Shown here: positions 9,926-18,241 of the stretch, piece after piece
Position numbering within the stretch: the stretch's first letter is position 1
Layout of the letters: each line of letters opens with the position of its first letter
Assembly: GCF_001682855.1 (NCBI RefSeq)
Contig: NZ_MAQW01000012.1
Coordinates: 682,001 to 746,000 of the forward strand
DNA from: Bacillus sp. FJAT-27264
GTDB taxonomy: Bacteria; Bacillota; Bacilli; Paenibacillales; Paenibacillaceae
Direction: 5' to 3'
Length of the DNA: 64,000 nt
Notes under the pieces: generated by a model
Seen by the model: the letters and a program-made list of their open reading frames with translations, nothing else
Databases searched by the model: none
What the model was told of the DNA's origin: nothing
Program-made: the position numbers and the translations under genes

Positions 9926-10885
9926 CTACTTTAAATGTACAGGCTCCGCATCATCAACATAGCAGCTGCCCGGCACGAGTTTGCATTTTTTCTTGATCCG
10001 TGCGGCTTCCCCGGCAATATCCTCAATGGAATCAAACTGCCGGAACCGGTTAGTTACCACCGCAACTGATATGGACACCAGCGGGATTTCCCCGGCAACC
10101 CCCGAACGATCCTCTGTCAGAACGAATTTCTGAGCCAAATGCTGAGAATGATAGAAATCCTTAATCGCTAAATCGAACTCTTCTATGAGGATTCTACAAG
10201 CTTCGGTATAGTGATGGTTGTCTATGATAACGATAAAATCGTCCCCGCCGATATGACCCAGAAAACCCTCCAGACGCAGCGCGCAGTGCTTCGCAATCTC
10301 GGCGGTTGCCTGAATCATCCGATCGCCTTCCTTGAAACCATATGTATCGTTATAGGCCTTAAAGTGGTCAAGGTCAATATAGAGTACACTGAACCGCTCC
10401 TGATGCAGGCATTTGACCAGACATTCATTGATGCTCATGTTGCCAGGCAGGCCTGTTAACGGATTAAGAAAGCTCGCCGCCATTGCCTGGATTTCGGCAA
10501 AATTCAGCAGCAGATCCCTGACGCTCACGGCGCCAAACATCCTTCCTTCATGGGTGACGATGACATAGTCGTACAGATTCTCCACCTGCCGGTTCATGGC
10601 CAGCTTGCTCACCTCGGTGATCGGTGTCTTATATTCCACGATCAGCGGGTCCCTATCCATGACCAGGGATACCGGTCTTCCCATATACAATGTATACCCG
10701 TATAAGGTACCGATCTGCTGATAGAATCGAATTCTCATAATCAGGGCTACCGGATAATCGTTGTCGATTACGACCACTCCCTGAAGCTGGGGATCACTTT
10801 TGAAAATATGATCCACCGTCTCGCATTTGCTGGCAGGAGAAATCTGCGTGATATGCTCCGCAATATCCCCTATCTGGAGCAGCAT
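9926..10885 (-). CDS. CBS-pair / GGDEF domain protein
   Basis: 319 residues. The N-terminal ~130 residues form two CBS motifs (LQGVVVIDNDYPVALIMR; DYVIVTHEGRMFGAVSVRDL), likely sensing an adenine nucleotide or other ligand. A GGDEF domain follows (NPLTGLPGN; LYIDLDHFKAYNDTYGF; GHIGGDDFIVII). The signature is GGDDF instead of GGDEF/GGEEF, and there is no RxxD inhibitory site five residues upstream, so the protein may be weakly active or a c-di-GMP/GTP binding effector. No membrane segment, so it should be cytoplasmic. The start is ATG 10885 behind GGAGG. No partner gene is evident. Confidence 0.88.
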   Translation of the reverse strand: MLLQIGDIAEHITQISPASKCETVDHIFKSDPQLQGVVVIDNDYPVALIMRIRFYQQIGTLYGYTLYMGRPVSLVMDRDPLIVEYKTPITEVSKLAMNRQVENLYDYVIVTHEGRMFGAVSVRDLLLNFAEIQAMAASFLNPLTGLPGNMSINECLVKCLHQERFSVLYIDLDHFKAYNDTYGFKEGDRMIQATAEIAKHCALRLEGFLGHIGGDDFIVIIDNHHYTEACRILIEEFDLAIKDFYHSQHLAQKFVLTEDRSGVAGEIPLVSISVAVVTNRFRQFDSIEDIAGEAARIKKKCKLVPGSCYVDDAEPVHLK

Positions 10886-11051
10886 ATATTCAAAACCTCC
10901 TCCCTAGGGTGACTTTCCCCCAGCATACACAGGATATATTAACCCGAGATAAACTATGTAAAAGAAACAACTCGTTGTCTCCAAAAGAGGCAGGTTACTG
11001 TTCCCTATAAAAATTTCGGCTTGACGCCCGGATAAACCTCTATCGCTGTAT

Positions 11052-11076
11052 AAAAAAACAGGCGCAAAGCGCCTGT
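11052..11076 (-). terminator. Intrinsic terminator after ylbG
   Basis: ACAGGCGC (11058-11065) pairs with GCGCCTGT (11069-11076) around AAA; a T run follows on the minus strand. Confidence 0.92.
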
Positions 11077-11090
11077 CCATATCACAACAA

Positions 11091-11354
11091 TTACAGCCCG
11101 TAATAACGGCTCTTGTCCGGTCCGTTGCTGGTATATTCGGTCTTCAGCTCGTTACGGTAAGAACGTTCGATCTTCCGTACGTAGGAAAGTCTGCGGACGT
11201 TCTTCATCACTTCCTCGGCCCGATCCGAATTGACATACATTACTGCATAATGCATCTTCCGGGACACATAATGCAATGTGCCGTATTTCTCCAGATTGCG
11301 CGCCGCCTTAACGTCGCTGACCCAAACAATATATCCTGTACGTTCCGGAAACAT
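11091..11354 (-). CDS. ylbG: YlbG family protein (DUF2129)
   Basis: Small cytoplasmic protein of unknown molecular function. The 87-residue form from ATG 11354 (MFPERTGYIVWVSDVKAAR) matches the family length of about 90; the open frame extends to 11405 but then overlaps ylbF. The pattern YGTLHYVSRKMHYAVMYV and the C-terminal SYRNELKTEY segment match B. subtilis YlbG. It follows ylbF by 35 bases on the same strand, the same order as in B. subtilis, so the two are co-transcribed and may act together. The ribosome site is weak (AAGG), with a TTG codon at 11366 as a less likely alternative start. Confidence 0.88.
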   Translation of the reverse strand: MFPERTGYIVWVSDVKAARNLEKYGTLHYVSRKMHYAVMYVNSDRAEEVMKNVRRLSYVRKIERSYRNELKTEYTSNGPDKSRYYGL

Positions 11355-11389
11355 AGTCTCATCCAACCTTTCTCTCTCTTCTGTTGACG

Positions 11390-11830
11390 CTATCCGCAGG
11401 AGCACTTCCCGCCGCTGCCACAGCCGCCGCCCTTCGGCGCCGGATCATTGCTTGGAACCTTGATGCTCTCCGATACGGAAAAAGCAATCGCTTCCGACAT
11501 GGAATGCAGCATGTCATCCAGCGTTTTCTCCGCTGTCTTGAAGCGGACAACCTCCTCGAATTGTTCCAGCTCGGTTTCCACAATCAGCACCTCATCCTTG
11601 GCAGAATGATAATTGGGATGAAAATGCCCGAACCGCTGGGTTTCTTCGAATAAATCCTTCTTGCTCTGGAGCTTTCTAACCATAACCTGGATCTGCGGGT
11701 TGGCATCAACCCGGCCCTTCCAGTATAGATAATCCGACACTTCGGCGGATTGATTAATCATATCGCCCAATTCATAGGCGTATGTCAGCACTTCGGCCAT
11801 GTCAACCGTGTTAATCTCCGCTACGCTCAT
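11390..11830 (-). CDS. ylbF: YlbF/RicF family regulator
   Basis: In B. subtilis YlbF (RicF) forms the RicAFT complex with YmcA and YaaT; it carries [4Fe-4S] clusters and steers RNase Y-dependent mRNA processing, competence, sporulation and biofilm formation. Here ATG 11830 gives 146 residues with the DUF964 helical body (ELGDMINQSAEVSDYLYWK; NPQIQVMVRKLQSKKDLFEE). The C-terminus is Gly/Cys rich (GGGCGSGGKCSCG), placing three cysteines in the last 10 residues, consistent with a shared iron-sulfur ligand. The partners YmcA and YaaT are not in the window. It is upstream of ylbG. Confidence 0.9.
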   Translation of the reverse strand: MSVAEINTVDMAEVLTYAYELGDMINQSAEVSDYLYWKGRVDANPQIQVMVRKLQSKKDLFEETQRFGHFHPNYHSAKDEVLIVETELEQFEEVVRFKTAEKTLDDMLHSMSEAIAFSVSESIKVPSNDPAPKGGGCGSGGKCSCG

Positions 11831-11846
11831 GAACTTCAACTCACTT

Positions 11847-14177
11847 CTATGTTAATGTTCTACCATCAGCAGTAGACTTTTCTATCATAACATAACCGGT
11901 TGCTCCAGCAGAAGAGGAATTTCTAGCAGCTGCCGGGAGAATAAGCTGTATTTCCTTCCACGCTGCAGCCGTGAGCTCCACTTCTTCCACTTCACAACCC
12001 GAGTTCCGTAGCAGATGACCGGTCACGCGCCACGGATTACGCTGGATACGGCGAGGAATGAAGTGACATTCCTGCCCCTGAAATGATATCCGCACCTTCA
12101 CGCCCCAGCGCAATCCCTGCTCCATCACCTTCTCTGCTGTCGTGACATGATAGGCCCGCCATTCCCGGCTCCACATCGGTGGCACCCGCCCCTCATCCAT
12201 GAGGAATGACGCCTCCGGCTCTGGATCAGCGAGCGGTAGATGGCGAAGCAGATTTCCCGTCGCTGCCGGCAACAGTCCCTGCTCCCAGGGCGGCACGGCA
12301 TAGGCCGCAGGGGTGTTTTCCCTTTCCCGGTGATACAGCGGCATCTCCGCAGCCTGCTCCGGTTCCCGCCCATTGATCGTTCCCTGCGGCGCGAGGCCTG
12401 CTTCCGCTAGCTCCTGACGTACATCCTCCTCCCGCACTCGCCGCACCAGAAAGTGCAGCGGGCCAAGGCGGGTGAGCTTGTCTTGCAACCGCGGGTGGGC
12501 GGCGATCATCTCGGCCTCTACTTCACTGAAGCAGGACAGGAGCCGGACATCCTCAATGACTGTACGGCCAATCTCCCGGCCCCACTGCTCCAGTGAATAC
12601 TCCACCTGCTCGGGGAGCCCACCGGGCGTATGGTCCTGCAGCCAGGAGATAACCTCTCCGGGCGGCATCCCCTGAACCGCAGCATGCTCCAGCATCGCCC
12701 GGGTCAGGCGGAAGCTCCAGAGCACATCGCACTGGAGCAGCTCTGCACAGGCTGCCAGCGTCCAGCGCATAGCATAAGGAACTTCGGGGGGCACCAGCAC
12801 CTCGAAGTCGGGCTGGACGATAAAGGCGGCAGCCAGGGGCTCTTCTGCCGCAGCATCCGTAGGAGCGGGCCGGACGCCTTGTAGCGGAGCCTGGACAATT
12901 GAGGAAGCCGCCGGAGGCTGTTCTTCCGCAGCATCCGCCGGAACTGGCTGGGCGCCTTGGCGCTGGGGCTGGACAATAGAGGCAGCCTCCAGAGGCTCAT
13001 CTTCCGCAGCACCCGTAGGAGCTGGCCGGTCGCCTTGGAGCTGGGGCTTGGCGGCCGTCCAGCGGAAGCAAAGCTCCCCGGTCCGCAAGCTGCCCAGCTC
13101 GGCCCAGCCGAAGCCGGCCAGGGCGCGCAGCCAAGTGAGGCAGGCTGCTTCCAGGGCTGGCCGCTCAAGCAAGGCGGCGGGATTCATCGCCGCCAGCCAG
13201 TCCAGCAGCCCGGCCAGAGCATACCACTGGCCGGGCAAGAAGTCCTGGCGGGAAATCAGCAGCCGGAAATGCTGCTGGACCGGCTCCCGGCTGCCGTAAC
13301 GTTCGGCTGCCGTTTCGTACAGGATGCTGACCATCTGCGGCTCCGGCAGTTGCAGCCAGTTCCTCAGTGCTTCCGGCTCCAGTATATACCCCTGCTCCTG
13401 ATGGCTGATCAGCCCGAGGCTCAGCATGAGGTCCATTATTACCGTCACAGCATGAGGATAGGGACCACTGATTTGGCCTGCGGTCCGGCCTTTGCCTTGG
13501 CCTATCGCTTTACCCATAGCCTGACCTTTAACTTGACCTGTGACTTGGTCTATAGCTTGACTGATTACTTGGTCTTTACCTAAACCTTGGTCTCGCCCAC
13601 CTCTCTTTTCTTCAACTCGCCCTAGACCTAATGCTCGTCCTTGCTCTCGTGCTAATCCTGACCGTTGTCCTGGCCGTTGCAGTTGCTCATGCCCAAGGTC
13701 TTGACCCTGGTCCGAACTAAACGCTGTCAGGCCTTGCAGATGCTCGTCTCCAAATGACAGCTGTGCAGCAAGCCGGCTGGCTTGCTTCTTGTGAATACTG
13801 CCCTTGGCTGTCACAGGCAGTCCTTCCCGGGCGGTGAACAAGAGCGCCCGGAACAGCTCGCCGGACAGTCCCGGTCCAGCTTCCATCGACAAGCTTACAT
13901 CACCGGCCGCAAGCGGAGCCGGGCTATAGGGGTAGAAGTGGAGGGACACGGCATCCAGAACCTCTGCCGGGATATGATACAGCTTCTCCCCCCATAGCTT
14001 CTGCCGGGCCATAAGCAGACCTGCCCGGCGCAGCTCGGAGAGCGCCAGCCGCTGCTCCGCCCGGCTAAGATATGCCGGCCGCAGTTGCTCTTCTTTCCCC
14101 TCTTCGAAAGGCTGACCACCATACACGGCGCTGATTCTGCCGAGAAGCTCCAGCGCGTCAGAAGTCAAATCCTTCAT
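11847..14177 (-). CDS. Helicase-associated protein, partner of the XPB-like helicase
   Basis: 776 residues, starting at ATG 14177 behind GGGGAGGAGATAAC. Its ATGA overlaps the stop of the helicase gene, so the two are translationally coupled. The C-terminal half (from about residue 470) resembles the helicase-associated domain proteins paired with XPB-type helicases in Paenibacillus and actinobacteria; the N-terminus looks like a winged-helix arrangement (AEQRLALSELRRAGLL). Two low-complexity linkers interrupt it: a Gly/Gln/Lys region with a 4-residue period (about residues 198-237) and three 26-residue Ala/Pro/Glu repeats (about residues 377-454). No ATPase motif is present. The role is probably to regulate or target the helicase in DNA repair; this is inferred from linkage. 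Confidence 0.75.
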   Translation of the reverse strand: MKDLTSDALELLGRISAVYGGQPFEEGKEEQLRPAYLSRAEQRLALSELRRAGLLMARQKLWGEKLYHIPAEVLDAVSLHFYPYSPAPLAAGDVSLSMEAGPGLSGELFRALLFTAREGLPVTAKGSIHKKQASRLAAQLSFGDEHLQGLTAFSSDQGQDLGHEQLQRPGQRSGLAREQGRALGLGRVEEKRGGRDQGLGKDQVISQAIDQVTGQVKGQAMGKAIGQGKGRTAGQISGPYPHAVTVIMDLMLSLGLISHQEQGYILEPEALRNWLQLPEPQMVSILYETAAERYGSREPVQQHFRLLISRQDFLPGQWYALAGLLDWLAAMNPAALLERPALEAACLTWLRALAGFGWAELGSLRTGELCFRWTAAKPQLQGDRPAPTGAAEDEPLEAASIVQPQRQGAQPVPADAAEEQPPAASSIVQAPLQGVRPAPTDAAAEEPLAAAFIVQPDFEVLVPPEVPYAMRWTLAACAELLQCDVLWSFRLTRAMLEHAAVQGMPPGEVISWLQDHTPGGLPEQVEYSLEQWGREIGRTVIEDVRLLSCFSEVEAEMIAAHPRLQDKLTRLGPLHFLVRRVREEDVRQELAEAGLAPQGTINGREPEQAAEMPLYHRERENTPAAYAVPPWEQGLLPAATGNLLRHLPLADPEPEASFLMDEGRVPPMWSREWRAYHVTTAEKVMEQGLRWGVKVRISFQGQECHFIPRRIQRNPWRVTGHLLRNSGCEVEEVELTAAAWKEIQLILPAAARNSSSAGATGYVMIEKSTADGRTLT
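12815..13048. repeat. Three in-frame 78-bp tandem repeats inside the helicase partner gene
   Basis: Copies begin at 12815, 12893 and 12971, exactly 78 bp apart, each starting GGACRAT on the plus strand. They encode 26-residue units of the type LQGxRPAPTxAAEEEPLAAAxIVQ. The copies differ at many positions, so the array is old, but the period is exact. Probably a flexible spacer whose length can change by slippage or recombination. Confidence 0.9.
13465..13585. repeat. 12-bp-period region encoding tetrapeptide repeats
   Basis: On the minus strand the region encodes successive tetrapeptides such as KDQV, ISQA, IDQV, TGQV, KGQA, MGKA, IGQG, KGRT and AGQI. Codons differ between units, suggesting selection on the peptide pattern or an old expansion. 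It lies in the first linker of the helicase partner protein. Confidence 0.75.
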
Positions 14178-15865
14178 GTTATCTCCTCCCCGTACTGTTG
14201 TGCGACCCGCACCTGATACTCGTACCCCTGCTCCGTCAGGAACATCCGGCGTTGCCGGGCAAATTCCTGCTCCCGGCTGTCACCGGACACCAGCGTATAG
14301 AAATACGCCTTGTTCTCCCCTGCCTTTGGCCGCAAGATACGCCCCAGTCGCTGCGCCTCCTCCTGTCGGGACCCAAAAGCACCGGACACTTCAATAGCTA
14401 CGGAAGCATCTGGCAGATTCACAGCAAAATTCGCCACTTTGGACACGATCAGCACAGGGAGGGTGCCTTCGTTGAATGCGGCATACAGTTCCCCCCGCTC
14501 CCGCTGCGGGGTCTTCCCCGTAATGAGCGGCGCTCCCAGAGCAGCCGAGAGCTGAGTCAACTGCTCCAAATACTGTCCGATGACCAGTACACCTGCCCCC
14601 TGATGCGCCTCAAGTAGCCGGGAGGCCGCATCTATCTTGGCTGGATTCACAGCCGCAAGCCGGAACTTCTCCCTTTTTCCCGCATAGGTATACTCCTTCC
14701 TCCATTCCGGGTTCATCGGGACCAGCATTTCCGTACACTCCACAGAGGCGATCCAGCCCTGCTGCTCCAGCACCTTCCAGGGAAGTTCATAACGCTTCGG
14801 ACCGATCAGGGAGAATACATCCCCCTCCCGCCCATCTTCCCGGACAAGAGTTGCAGTCAGACCCAGACGACGCGTAGCCTGAATATCTGCAGTCGCCCGG
14901 AACACCGGGGCTGGCAAAAGGTGAACCTCGTCGTAAATAATCAGTCCCCAGTTCCGTTCATTGAACAGGTTCATATGCAGGAACGGTCCGCCTTTGGAAC
15001 GGCGGTGGGTGAGAATCTGATAGGTAGCGACCGTTACCGGGCGCACCTGACGCTTTTCCCCCGAATATTCACCGATTTCCTCTTCCTTCAAATTCGTACA
15101 CCGCTCCAGCTCCTCTATCCACTGCCTGACAGAGGTGGTATTGGAGGTAAGAATCAGCGTCTCACACTGGAGCGCCTCCAGCACTGCCATGCCCACGACC
15201 GTTTTGCCAGCTCCACAGGGTAGTACCACCACACCGCTTCCCCCACTGCCGACCGTTCCCTGAAATTGTTTCACCGCTTCTTGCTGATAATTCCGCAGCC
15301 GGAATGGGATGCCGTGCTCTCCCCCATCTCGCCATTTCACCTTCAGCGCCTGTCCTTCATGGTATCCGGCATAATCGAGAACAGGATATCCGAGCCGGGT
15401 CAACTCCTGCTTCAATTCACCCCGAAACACTGCCTTACAGGATAAGTCCAGCGGTCCCGTTCTCCATAGCCCCATACCTTCCAGCCCTTCGCGCTCCATC
15501 AGCTCATCAAGCAGCAACGAATCTTCGCTTCTAAGGACGATATCCCCCGGATCTCGGGCCGAGCTATGTAGCGTCAATTTTCCATATCGGGACAGAAGAA
15601 GCCTGATCTCCTCCTCTAATCCCGCCGGAATATCCCATCTGGAGAGCTTATGCAATTGTTCAATAATGTTATCGGCGGTAGCCCCAAGCGCCGCTGCATT
15701 CCACAGGGTCAAAGGTGTGATTTGGTAAGTATGATAAGCTGGCGGACTCTTGACCAACTCGGCGAACACTCCCAATTTCCGTCCTGCTGCCTGAGAGCTT
15801 GGATGAGCGCAATCCAACAACACCGTTCGGTCCCTACGTACAATACAGGCCCCTGTCTCATTCAT
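14174..15865 (-). CDS. XPB/Ssl2-like superfamily 2 DNA helicase
   Basis: ATP-dependent 3'-5' DNA helicase of the XPB family, 563 residues from ATG 15865 (AGGAGG 7 bases upstream; the open frame extends to 15883). Motifs: Walker A LPCGAGKTVVG, DEAH-box variant LIIYDEVHLLPAP, motif III LTATLVREDG, motif VI AQRLGRILRPK. An N-terminal damage-recognition-like domain precedes the motor (residues 1-200). In eukaryotes XPB opens DNA in repair and transcription; bacterial versions are thought to act in DNA repair. Its stop overlaps the start of the repeat-rich partner gene, indicating a two-protein system. Confidence 0.9.
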   Translation of the reverse strand: MNETGACIVRRDRTVLLDCAHPSSQAAGRKLGVFAELVKSPPAYHTYQITPLTLWNAAALGATADNIIEQLHKLSRWDIPAGLEEEIRLLLSRYGKLTLHSSARDPGDIVLRSEDSLLLDELMEREGLEGMGLWRTGPLDLSCKAVFRGELKQELTRLGYPVLDYAGYHEGQALKVKWRDGGEHGIPFRLRNYQQEAVKQFQGTVGSGGSGVVVLPCGAGKTVVGMAVLEALQCETLILTSNTTSVRQWIEELERCTNLKEEEIGEYSGEKRQVRPVTVATYQILTHRRSKGGPFLHMNLFNERNWGLIIYDEVHLLPAPVFRATADIQATRRLGLTATLVREDGREGDVFSLIGPKRYELPWKVLEQQGWIASVECTEMLVPMNPEWRKEYTYAGKREKFRLAAVNPAKIDAASRLLEAHQGAGVLVIGQYLEQLTQLSAALGAPLITGKTPQRERGELYAAFNEGTLPVLIVSKVANFAVNLPDASVAIEVSGAFGSRQEEAQRLGRILRPKAGENKAYFYTLVSGDSREQEFARQRRMFLTEQGYEYQVRVAQQYGEEIT

Positions 15866-15981
15866 GACCTTCCCTCCTCGCATTTAACTATTCTATGGTC
15901 AGTATGTACGCACTCTGCTGTCTGATTAACAGGAAAAAGCCCACCTCCGCGAACACGGACATGAGCTTCCTGTATGAGTAT

Positions 15982-16413
15982 TTAATGCAAGGTCTGCTGC
16001 GAGATGCTGCTAAGCGCTTCTCCCGCTTCATTGGCAAAGATATTCCGTACGGCCAGGTCGCCGATCGACACGATGCCGATCAGCTTCTTGCCGCTGACTA
16101 CAGGCAGACGTCGAACCTGTCCCGCAGCCATAATTTCCGCAGCTTCATCTACCGAAGTTTCCTCTGTCACCGTGCGCAGCTCCTTGCTCATCACCGTCTC
16201 TACAGTAGTGGAGCCTGAATGCTTAGCTGCATACCCCCGGATGACAAGATCACGGTCTGTAACTACACCGATCAATTGATTACTGCCCTCTGAGTCGACC
16301 ACAGGAATAAAGCCGGTACCATGGTCTCTCATTTTGACAGCAACCTCATAAATATTATCCTTCAGCGTAACTGTCACTGGTCCCGCCGTCATGACTTCCT
16401 TGATTGTCTTCAA
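15982..16413 (-). CDS. CBS domain-containing protein
   Basis: 143 residues consisting almost entirely of a CBS pair: IKEVMTAGPVTVTLKDNIYE...GVVTDRDLVIRGYA and VMSKELRTVTEETSVDEAAEIM...GIVSIGDLAVRN. Similar stand-alone proteins (B. subtilis YhcV type) bind adenine nucleotides and are thought to report energy state. Translation starts at TTG 16413 behind AGGAGG. Single gene, 60 bases downstream of the M20 amidohydrolase gene on the same strand. The bound ligand is unknown. Confidence 0.9.
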   Translation of the reverse strand: MKTIKEVMTAGPVTVTLKDNIYEVAVKMRDHGTGFIPVVDSEGSNQLIGVVTDRDLVIRGYAAKHSGSTTVETVMSKELRTVTEETSVDEAAEIMAAGQVRRLPVVSGKKLIGIVSIGDLAVRNIFANEAGEALSSISQQTLH

Positions 16414-16473
16414 CTGGAATCCCTCCTACAATCTCGCATGTTTCGCGATTAGGTTGTCCAGCTGAGGACAGCA

Positions 16474-17655
16474 TTATTCTTCAGTTGTTTCTTTAAGCCG
16501 GGAATCCGTCATGGCAATGAGTAGCTTGATGCCATGCAGCATAGCATCCTCGTCAAAATCAAATCGGCTGTGATGATGCGGATATATGGCATCCTTGTTG
16601 GGATTACCTGCTCCCACGAACATAAAGCAGCCAGGCACATGGTGCAAATAGTAGGCAAAATCCTCCGCTGGCATCAATTTCTCCAGCGTCACAACCTGAA
16701 CCTCATCGCCCAGCGCTCCAGGTGCTGTTGACTTAAAGCGGCTGAATTCCTGTTCGTCATTCACTAGCGGCGGGTAACCCGTCATGTACTCAATTTTCGC
16801 TTCGGCTCCATATGTAGCGGCGACGGCCAACGCTATCTCTTCAATTCTGCGCCGAATCAGCTGACGACTCTCATCGTCGAAGGTTCGAACCGTCCCTGTT
16901 ATCCGGCACTGCTCCGCAATAATATTTTGAGCGGTCCCGCCTTGAATGGTGCCCACAGTGACCACCGCAGGGCGCAGCGGATCAACGGATCGGCTAACGA
17001 TGCTCTGGAGCTGTGTCACCAGGGCTGCAGCCGCAACAATGCTGTCTACAGCGCGGTGCGGAATGCCGCCATGACCGCCCTTACCAATGATGTTGATGAA
17101 GAACTCATCGGTTGACGCCATCAAAGGTCCCGGGGCGCTACCAACGGTTCCCACAGGCAGTGGTGTCCACAGATGAAGGCCATAGACAGCATCTGCCCCT
17201 TCCAGCACACCTTCAGCAATCATGCCAACCGCGCCGCCGGGACACACTTCTTCGGCAGGCTGAAAGAGGAAGCGGATCTCCCCTGCCAGTTCACTGCGTC
17301 GGCTGCTGTAGTAGGCTGCCGCTCCTAGCAATATTGCTGTATGCCCATCATGACCACAGGCATGCATAACCCCGCTCTTGGTCGAGGCATATTCCACTTG
17401 GTTCTCTTCCTGTATCGGCAATGCATCCATATCCGCACGGAGTACAACAGTCTTACCGGCCTGATCCCCTTTTAAAATCCCTATCAAGCCGTAACTCGAA
17501 GTACTTCTTCTAACTTCAATGCCGAAGCCTTCCAGCTTCGCCGCAACGTAAGACGATGTTTCCTTCTCCTGATATGACAGCTCAGGATGGCTGTGCAGAT
17601 GACGGCGCCACTCCACCATATCGTTCATCAATGCTTCAACTGTTGGCTGCTTCAT
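16474..17655 (-). CDS. M20 family amidohydrolase / metallopeptidase
   Basis: 393-residue zinc-dependent amidohydrolase of the M20D (HipO/AmhX/YkuR-like) group. Motifs: RRHLHSHPELSYQE at the N-terminus, LRADMDALPIQEEN, HACGHDGHTA and FQPAEEVCPGGA with the catalytic glutamate, then KGGHGGIPH in the dimerisation lid and a C-terminal metal ligand region (PHHHSRFDFDE). Family members cleave N-acyl or N-acetyl amino acids and hippurate-like amides; N-acetyl-diaminopimelate deacetylase is related, but no dap cluster is adjacent, so the substrate is open. The start is ATG 17655 with GGAG upstream. Confidence 0.92.
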   Translation of the reverse strand: MKQPTVEALMNDMVEWRRHLHSHPELSYQEKETSSYVAAKLEGFGIEVRRSTSSYGLIGILKGDQAGKTVVLRADMDALPIQEENQVEYASTKSGVMHACGHDGHTAILLGAAAYYSSRRSELAGEIRFLFQPAEEVCPGGAVGMIAEGVLEGADAVYGLHLWTPLPVGTVGSAPGPLMASTDEFFINIIGKGGHGGIPHRAVDSIVAAAALVTQLQSIVSRSVDPLRPAVVTVGTIQGGTAQNIIAEQCRITGTVRTFDDESRQLIRRRIEEIALAVAATYGAEAKIEYMTGYPPLVNDEQEFSRFKSTAPGALGDEVQVVTLEKLMPAEDFAYYLHHVPGCFMFVGAGNPNKDAIYPHHHSRFDFDEDAMLHGIKLLIAMTDSRLKETTEE

Positions 17656-17893
17656 GCCTGCTCCATTCCCTTCCTAAACAACCGGGCCTGGCAAGAGATG
17701 ACAGCATACTGCATTGCTGCCACCTTGCCTAAGCGGCTATATTTCTTCTATTGTAGCAGAAACCAAAAAAACTGGGTATGTATGGCTAAACCCTGTCTTG
17801 CAGAACCTCGGGAAACATACTATCATGAGAATGAACGTCTGTAAGCGGATAAACGAATTAATCATTATACTTCATAAGGGGGAAAAGTGCGCT

Positions 17894-18241
17894 ATGATAT
17901 TTGAGAACACGGGTCTCGTAGGCTTAAAAAGCGATCTTCTTTATCTGGACGAGAGTGCAGAAAAGGCCGGTTTCATTCGCTGGCAATGGGAATATTACCG
18001 GGCTACATACGACTGCAAGATTGAAGACCGGAATAACGGCGGAGAATACTTCCTACGTGTCAACACACGCGCAGTGGAGGGCAAGTTAGAGAAGCCCGAT
18101 TCAGTTCTCGCCATTGAGGCTGTATACCTTGGCAAAGCAACCTTCCCTCATGGACTGGAATACGAATCACCGGTACCGCAGCCTGTACTGGACATTGCTG
18201 CTGAACGGATCCTTGAACTGAAGCAGTTGCTTGAGGCTTGA
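17894..18241 (+). CDS. YugN-like family protein
   Basis: 115 residues. The start is ATG 17894 behind AAGGGGG; the frame is open further upstream (from 17714) but without a ribosome site. It resembles the small YugN family found in Bacillus and Paenibacillus (MIFENTGLVGLKSDL; KAGFIRWQWEYYRATYD), whose function is unknown. No signal or membrane segment. Its TGA overlaps the TTG start of the following ftsW-type gene, so the two are coupled. Confidence 0.72.
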   Translation: MIFENTGLVGLKSDLLYLDESAEKAGFIRWQWEYYRATYDCKIEDRNNGGEYFLRVNTRAVEGKLEKPDSVLAIEAVYLGKATFPHGLEYESPVPQPVLDIAAERILELKQLLEA

